Below are positions 58,929-64,000 of a stretch of 64,000 nucleotides of DNA, piece after piece. Under the pieces are notes generated by a model. The model worked only from the letters and a program-made list of their open reading frames with translations, was not told the DNA's origin and made no database searches. The position numbers and the translations under genes were made by a program. Position 1 is the first letter of the stretch. The number at the start of each line of letters is the position of its first letter. Source of the DNA: Ruegeria sp. R14_0 (lineage in GTDB: Bacteria; Pseudomonadota; Alphaproteobacteria; Rhodobacterales; Rhodobacteraceae); assembly GCF_017743975.1 (NCBI RefSeq), contig NZ_JAGHRC010000002.1:496001-560000 (forward strand), in the 5' to 3' direction.

Positions 58929-60389
58929 TCAGTTTAAGGCCAGCAACCTCTTGCCTTTTTGCCACACTACAACCGCTGCGATTTGGCGAAGACCCACCAG
59001 CGTCACAAACATCGCCCCTCCGCCCAGCGCCAGCAGGCTGAACTGAGCAGGCAAACCCAAAGCTGAATTTGCCCAAATGCCAAAGGGTGCAAAGGCCAGA
59101 AATCCGGCTACAGCCTTGGGAATCTCGCCCGACGGAATGCTGACCGGGTCCACTTTGCGGCCGATCAGATAAAACGCCCCAAAGCTAAAGATCGCGCTGA
59201 TCAGGAAAGCCACAGAAGCCCCTGACGCGCCGAACAGGTAGATGATACCGAAAGACAAGATGACATGCACGACCAACGAGCAGAACGTGATGCCCAATTG
59301 CAAAGCCGTCTTCTTAGAACGGGAAAACGAAAAGCTGAAATAGGCGCCCTGCAGCCCCAAAGTAAACGAGGCCAGCGCCATGACACGCAGGTATCCTGCG
59401 GTCTGATCCGCAAAGGCAGGATCGAACAGCAGGTTGGAAAACACGCCCGCAGAACAGATGAGTGCCGCAACGATCGGCAATGAGATCAACATCAGGAAGG
59501 AGAAGTACCGGTTCAGCACGGCGTTCGACGACTGCGTTCCCTCTTCTTCCTGCGCCTGAAAAACCGACGGACCAACCACACGCGACAGGGTCGACATCGG
59601 CAGTCTGAGCGTGCGGGTCGCCAGTGACTGTGCAGCGGCAAAGTACCCCGCGAACTCCATCCCGGCCAGCAATGCCAGCAGCGATTGAGTCGACATTGCA
59701 AAGAAGGTTGATCCGGACGAAACAACGGCCAGCGGAAAGCCGAACCATAGGTATGTTTTCAAAGCCGTAAGGTCGGGCAACCCGATGCCGGACCGCCGCA
59801 GGGCGACCATCAGGGCGTATGCGCCGGGCAGAGCGGCACCCAGCGACATCCCGATCAGGGCGCTTTTGTAACCACCACCGTTTAAGACGAGCACAACTGC
59901 CAGCGCGACACCCAGTATATGCCGCAATAGCGTGACGGCGGCGTATTTTGGTCCTTCGTGATACTGGCGCAGGCAAGCTGTGCCCAGTTCGTGCATTGCA
60001 TGACTGATGCAATAAATGGCGGCATAGAAGAACCCATCGACCCATGATCCCGGCAGCAACAGGGTCAGAAGGCTGGCCAGAACGAACAGCGCTACGGCCA
60101 GAATGGCACCCGCCCCCAATGTCGAGGCGATCGTCCTGCCCTGAAACTCTTTGGCGTGATGAAACCGACCAACGGCAATGGCGAGCCAGTGGAAGGTGAA
60201 CGAGAACAGCAAATTGCCCAGCAATAGGGTCAGATTGTACCGCCCGAAATCCGCCGGACCCAAAACACGCGTCAGAACGATCAGGATCAAAACAGCAATA
60301 ACTGCCGACAGCATTCTGGGCGCGAAATACCAGGTCATCGAAAACCGTTTGTCGTCATCAACTGCCGCAAGCTCATCCCTTGGACCCAA
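58929..60389 (-). CDS. Wzx-type polysaccharide flippase
   Basis: This is a protein of about 486 residues of the MOP/polysaccharide transporter superfamily with about 12-14 hydrophobic helices. LTRVLGPADFGRYNLTLLLG near the N-terminus is the family signature, and FGFPLAVVSSGSTFFAMSTQ and FLISAIFSFGAFYLIGRK lie further on. It flips the lipid-linked repeat unit across the inner membrane for the polymerase. A TTG at 60389 opens the frame; the ATG at 60338 (MTWYFAPRM) is also possible. It is divergent from the polymerase gene. Confidence 0.88.
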   Translation of the reverse strand: MGPRDELAAVDDDKRFSMTWYFAPRMLSAVIAVLILIVLTRVLGPADFGRYNLTLLLGNLLFSFTFHWLAIAVGRFHHAKEFQGRTIASTLGAGAILAVALFVLASLLTLLLPGSWVDGFFYAAIYCISHAMHELGTACLRQYHEGPKYAAVTLLRHILGVALAVVLVLNGGGYKSALIGMSLGAALPGAYALMVALRRSGIGLPDLTALKTYLWFGFPLAVVSSGSTFFAMSTQSLLALLAGMEFAGYFAAAQSLATRTLRLPMSTLSRVVGPSVFQAQEEEGTQSSNAVLNRYFSFLMLISLPIVAALICSAGVFSNLLFDPAFADQTAGYLRVMALASFTLGLQGAYFSFSFSRSKKTALQLGITFCSLVVHVILSFGIIYLFGASGASVAFLISAIFSFGAFYLIGRKVDPVSIPSGEIPKAVAGFLAFAPFGIWANSALGLPAQFSLLALGGGAMFVTLVGLRQIAAVVVWQKGKRLLALN

Positions 60390-60622
60390 TCACTTTTTAC
60401 CAAACCGAAACCGTATATCTGTCTGTTAAGGCACAGCGGGAATGCGTTGTCCAATCTTGAGAGCCGTTATGTGCAGATGCAGCGCGCTTTGGGAAATCGG
60501 TCCAAAGATAGACAAGCGTCGTTCAGCTTTGTACGCTTTGCAGACCTGTCCGCGTGTTTCTGGATCGGGTGTGTTTTTGATTTTGTGCGGGGAATTGGTC
60601 CCATGATTTTTCTGATATAGCG

Positions 60623-61936
60623 ATGACATCCGCTGACCGCAGCATACCCTATCGGCAGGGGTCAGGTGCCTCGTTCCATCATGTTGTATTGGCGGCTTGT
60701 CTTTGTTTTCTACTGCTTGTCGGCACGGACAGTGTGTCCATTGTGTTCTGGCAAATGGGATTGGCCAAAAAGATCGAAATCTTTGTCATGGTCCCCATTC
60801 TGGCGACCACGGTGCTGTATTACCGCCACCTGGTGCGCGGTGCCTTTGCCTCACCCGAACTCTCGTTGCTTGTCATTCTGGCATTCTTTTCAATCGCATG
60901 GAGCGACTATCCCATTTGGACATTCGAGCGTGCATTGCCGATGATCGTCACCACGGCCCTCGCCTTGTCGTTGGGTAGCATGATGTCGTTGCGGGGGCTT
61001 TTGCTTTTCATCGCTACGTTTTTTGCATTGGCCATGGTCTTGTCGATGGCGGCCATCATCGCATTTCCGCAGGCGCGCGGGATTCCACCTTGGGGTGACA
61101 CCTGGAACGGGATTTACGTGCACAAGAACGGGCTTGGCCTGGCGTCAATGTGGGCCTTGCTGACCTGTTACTATGCTTCGCATCAATTCAGAGGAAAGCT
61201 AAAAACCGTCTTCATTTTCGCAACAATACTGGCGCTCTTCCTTTTGATCGCCTCAGAATCGCGAACGGCGCAGATTATCGCCCTGGTGTCGATGGCGGCC
61301 CTGATCACAAGTCAGCTTTTGCCGCGGCTCGAGACGATTTGGACGATAGGGTACATCCTGTTCGCAATCTTCATCATCGGTTTCGCGGCGTTCTTATTGG
61401 CGTCTACGATCGCCGAGCCGCTTTTTGCCCTGATCGGGCGCAAGCCCACCTTGTCCGAGCGCATACCGATCTGGGAATTGGTCTGGCCCAACATCATGGA
61501 GCGATTCTGGTTGGGCTATGGCTATGCCGCCCATTGGTTCGAAAGCGCACCGCATCTGAGCGTTTATTCCAGCCGGGCCAATCTGGGGTTTTTGCCCCAC
61601 TATTCGCATAACGGTCTGCTGGAAACCTTCCTCAACACAGGTTTTATCGGGGTTTTCCTGCTGGCCTGCGTCTTTGCGCGGTTCTTTTTTTCGGTCTTCT
61701 ACGGGCTGCGTTACATCCAACAGCGCGACGCGATTGTATTCACCTTCCTTCTTGGGATGACGTTCTTTTTCATCAACATCACCGAAAGCTCGATCCTGGA
61801 CCGAATGAATGCCAGCTGGATCTTTTTCGTGGCGTTCACCACCAAAATGAATCTGGTCGCTAAAGCCCTGCAAGACAGCGCCAAAGCGGACTATGCCGCC
61901 AGACACCCTCGAGTTTCCAATATCGCCGCAAATTGA
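60623..61936 (+). CDS. O-antigen ligase/polymerase-like (Wzy/ExoQ) membrane protein
   Basis: This is a 437-residue protein with about 10-12 membrane helices. The Wzy_C-type region in the middle contains HKNGLGLASMWALLTCYYAS with a conserved His, the loop LSERIPIWELVWPNIMERFW, and HYSHNGLLETFLNTGFIGV. ExoQ-like polymerases join repeat units on the periplasmic side. Context with Wzx, OPX and Wzc-like proteins supports polymerase over lipopolysaccharide ligase. It is 150 nt upstream of rfbF on the same strand. Confidence 0.86.
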   Translation: MTSADRSIPYRQGSGASFHHVVLAACLCFLLLVGTDSVSIVFWQMGLAKKIEIFVMVPILATTVLYYRHLVRGAFASPELSLLVILAFFSIAWSDYPIWTFERALPMIVTTALALSLGSMMSLRGLLLFIATFFALAMVLSMAAIIAFPQARGIPPWGDTWNGIYVHKNGLGLASMWALLTCYYASHQFRGKLKTVFIFATILALFLLIASESRTAQIIALVSMAALITSQLLPRLETIWTIGYILFAIFIIGFAAFLLASTIAEPLFALIGRKPTLSERIPIWELVWPNIMERFWLGYGYAAHWFESAPHLSVYSSRANLGFLPHYSHNGLLETFLNTGFIGVFLLACVFARFFFSVFYGLRYIQQRDAIVFTFLLGMTFFFINITESSILDRMNASWIFFVAFTTKMNLVAKALQDSAKADYAARHPRVSNIAAN

Positions 61937-62087
61937 TGCCAGAGGGCAAACTGTTTCCGAATGGAAACAAAAATCCCCTCATGTTTCGCACCTGCGCTGA
62001 TTGACTCAAACCGCCACGGTAGTGTGCACTTTGAGCGTTCATAGTTTGAGTCTTTTTCTAATCGTCCAATCCTTTGGGGAGGCACCA

Positions 62088-63002
62088 TTGAAGACAGCAA
62101 TATTCGCAGGCGGCAAGGGCTCACGCCTGATCGAGGAAACCCGTGTACGCCCCAAACCCTTGGTCGAAATCGCCAACCGCCCGATCCTGTGGCACATCAT
62201 GCAGCACTATTCGACCTATGGTCATCACGAGTTCGTTCTGGCGCTGGGGTACATGGGCGATCTGATCAAGCGCTACATTTCCGACCTGTGCCAGTACGAT
62301 GGCAACCTGCGCATCGACTTTGCCAAGCGCGAGTTGTTTGGCGAGCCGGACTATTCCAATGGCGTGAACGATGTCGATACGCCGCCCTGGACCGTTGATC
62401 TGATCGACACCGGAATGGACACCATGACCGGGGGGCGCCTGGCTCGGCTCGAGCCCTATCTGGGTGGCGAGACATTCATGCTGACCTACGGCGACGGGGT
62501 GTCGAATGTCGATCTGGACGCGCTTCTGGCCTTTCACCGGTCACATGGAAAACTGGCGACCATCACCATGGTCCGGCCTCTGACCACCTTCGGGCATCTA
62601 CAGGTGCGCGAGGATGGTCTGGTTGAAGGGTTCATGGAAAAGCCGGAAACCGCGGCTGACTGGATCAATGGCGGCTTCTTCGTGCTGGAGCCCGAGGTTT
62701 TCGACGCCGTCGCCAGCGTCAATGGCGACGAGATCATGTGGGAAGAAGGCCCCCTACCCAAACTGATGGAGCTGGGCCAACTGATGGCATACCGCCATCC
62801 CGGTTTCTGGTATTGTATGGATCACCTGGCGGACAAACGCCGGCTTGAGGAGATGTGGAAAAATGGCAACCGTCCGTGGGCATCATGGGAACATTCAGAA
62901 CGTCCTGTTAACGGGTCATCTCGGCTACGTGGGGACGGTCACCGCCCCGGTCTTGGCCGAGGCGGGAATCCAGGTGACTGGGTGCGATATAAATCTCTTT
63001 GA
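62088..63002 (+). CDS. rfbF: Glucose-1-phosphate cytidylyltransferase (extended C-terminus)
   Basis: This enzyme makes CDP-glucose, the precursor of CDP-linked deoxy or branched sugars. The TTG at 62088 has GGGGAGG 5 nt before it and starts KTAIFAGGKGSRL. KPLVEIANRPILWHIM, LTYGDGVSNVDLDALL and GFWYCMDHLADKRRLEEMWK are typical. Relatives end soon after PWxxWE (about residue 268 here); this frame runs to 304, with an Arg/Gly-rich tail that overprints the start of the next gene for 140 nt. The tail may be a real overlap or a frameshift. Confidence 0.88.
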   Translation: MKTAIFAGGKGSRLIEETRVRPKPLVEIANRPILWHIMQHYSTYGHHEFVLALGYMGDLIKRYISDLCQYDGNLRIDFAKRELFGEPDYSNGVNDVDTPPWTVDLIDTGMDTMTGGRLARLEPYLGGETFMLTYGDGVSNVDLDALLAFHRSHGKLATITMVRPLTTFGHLQVREDGLVEGFMEKPETAADWINGGFFVLEPEVFDAVASVNGDEIMWEEGPLPKLMELGQLMAYRHPGFWYCMDHLADKRRLEEMWKNGNRPWASWEHSERPVNGSSRLRGDGHRPGLGRGGNPGDWVRYKSL

Positions 63003-63939
63003 CCGGGCAGATTTCGCACCGGGCGGCGACATTCCCGACATTCCGAACATCGGCAAAGACATCCGCGATCTGACGGTCGAGGACCTGAAAGGGTTCGATG
63101 CCGTCGTTCATCTGGCGGCGCTGTCAAACGACCCGCTGGGCCAACTGCGTCCGGGTCTGACACAGCAGATCAACCACGAAGGCACGATCCATGTGGCCAA
63201 ACAGGCCAAGGCGGCGGGCGTGTCCCGTTTCGTGTTCGCCTCGTCCTGCTCCAACTACGGCCGGGCGGGCGAAGATTTCGTGGACGAGAACGGAAAGCTC
63301 AATCCTCAGACCGACTATGGTGTGTCCAAGGTGCTGGCCGAACGCGATCTGAAACCGTTGGCGGATGAAACGTTCACGCCGACCTTCCTGCGCTTTGCCA
63401 CGGCCTATGGCGCAAGCCCGCGGATGCGGTTCGACATCGTGCTGAACAATCTGATCGCGCATGCCTACACGTCAGGCCGAATTCTGATGATGTCGGACGG
63501 GACCCCTTGGCGGCCGATCATCCATGTCGAGGATATGGCCCGGGCCTTCCTTGCGACTTTGGAAGCCGACCCAAAAGTGATCTCGGGCGAGGCCTTCAAC
63601 GTATGCCGTACCGAGAACAACTATCAGATCCGCGATCTGGCCGAGATCGTGGCCGATACCGTTCCCGGTGCGAAAATCGACTACGCCGCCGATGCCGGGC
63701 CAGACAATCGGTCCTACCGTGTCAGCTCTGCCAAGATCGAAAAGTGCATTCCCGGGTTCGAACCGAAATGGGACGCCGCCCGCGGTGCGCAGCAACTGTA
63801 CGAAGCGGCCAAAGCCTGCGACCTGAAGGTCGAAGATTTCGAGGGCCGCAAATACAAGCGTCTGGCCCAGTTGGAAGCCCTGTTGCAGGAAGACCAACTG
63901 GATCAGGATTTTCGCAGAACCGTGCCGGCCGCATCGTGA
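62863..63939 (+). CDS. NAD-dependent epimerase/dehydratase
   Basis: This is a 358-residue extended SDR. NVLLTGHLGYVGTVTAPVLA contains the GxxGxxG motif (18-24). VVHLAALSNDP, FASSCSNYG and YGVSK provide the substrate and catalytic residues (Ser, Tyr, Lys). RVSSAKIEKCIPGFEPKWD near the C-terminus is typical of nucleotide-sugar enzymes. It lies after rfbF, so it probably acts on a CDP-sugar; further enzymes likely follow beyond position 64000. The start at 62863 is the best ATG but has only a distant GAGGAG. Confidence 0.85.
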   Translation: MATVRGHHGNIQNVLLTGHLGYVGTVTAPVLAEAGIQVTGCDINLFDRADFAPGGDIPDIPNIGKDIRDLTVEDLKGFDAVVHLAALSNDPLGQLRPGLTQQINHEGTIHVAKQAKAAGVSRFVFASSCSNYGRAGEDFVDENGKLNPQTDYGVSKVLAERDLKPLADETFTPTFLRFATAYGASPRMRFDIVLNNLIAHAYTSGRILMMSDGTPWRPIIHVEDMARAFLATLEADPKVISGEAFNVCRTENNYQIRDLAEIVADTVPGAKIDYAADAGPDNRSYRVSSAKIEKCIPGFEPKWDAARGAQQLYEAAKACDLKVEDFEGRKYKRLAQLEALLQEDQLDQDFRRTVPAAS

Positions 63940-63947
63940 CCGGCACG
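63921..63947. repeat. Inverted repeat over the epimerase stop codon
   Basis: CGTGCCGG and CCGGCACG pair perfectly (8 bp) around an 11-nt loop that contains the TGA stop of the epimerase gene. No T-run follows. It may slow transcription or be incidental. Confidence 0.35.
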
Positions 63948-64000
63948 TCCTGAGTTAAACAGCCTGGAGCGTTTCCGTAACGGTCCGGGCACCCCGTTCG

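Overview
The window is a GC-rich, gene-dense chromosomal segment of an alphaproteobacterium, most likely a marine member of the Rhodobacteraceae (Roseobacter group). The signs are a cytochrome c2 gene, a Rhodobacter-type porin, GAAC-N7-GAAC SOS boxes, TGATCC-type ECF sigma promoters, CtrA-like boxes and many 4-nt ATGA overlaps. I recognise no rRNA, tRNA, insertion sequence, prophage or CRISPR array. The left edge cuts smpB.

Positions 1-13,934 hold housekeeping and accessory genes: smpB, idi, cycA, an S58 peptidase, an SDR, arfB, a YhhQ-type queuosine-precursor transporter, a phytase-like esterase, mepA, a UMF1-type MFS transporter, a YggT protein, recQ, yaaA, a VOC protein and a hybrid histidine kinase. 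Downstream of the transporter lies an unusual element. It has a Shine-Dalgarno complementary to 16 nt of the 16S rRNA 3' end, an 18-codon ORF, a hairpin, an anti-Shine-Dalgarno segment and a terminator. Positions 14,033-20,710 are a four-gene MoxR/DUF58/BatA-like operon.

Positions 20,763-36,608 are mixed: DUF1285, DMT transporters, hyi, polA, an ABC ATPase, truncated haemoglobin, glutathione-dependent formaldehyde dehydrogenase and an I78 inhibitor lipoprotein. The SOS mutagenesis genes dnaE2 and imuB lie here but about 3 kb apart. Each has its own LexA box, and no imuA is seen.

Positions 36,626-41,787 form a divergent locus: an SDR on one side, and on the other a flavin amine oxidase, a CHI-like protein, a GPH/MFS transporter and two DUF3833 proteins. 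Both sides have a TGATCC-N18-TAa promoter, the signature of the RpoE-ChrR singlet-oxygen sigma factor. The gene set matches the one linked to furan fatty acid formation in Rhodobacter. A porin and a secreted-protein/ExbB/ExbD/ExbD/TonB operon follow.

Positions 46,324-63,939 form an exopolysaccharide cluster. It holds a Tat-exported GH9 glycosidase, two GT2 and one WecG/TagA glycosyltransferase, two sulfotransferases, a Wzc-like co-polymerase/kinase, an OPX export protein, an ExoY-type priming transferase, a Wzx flippase, a Wzy polymerase/ligase and the start of a CDP-sugar pathway (rfbF plus an epimerase). Together these predict a Wzx/Wzy-dependent, probably sulfated, surface polysaccharide, with CtrA-like boxes in two of its intergenic regions.
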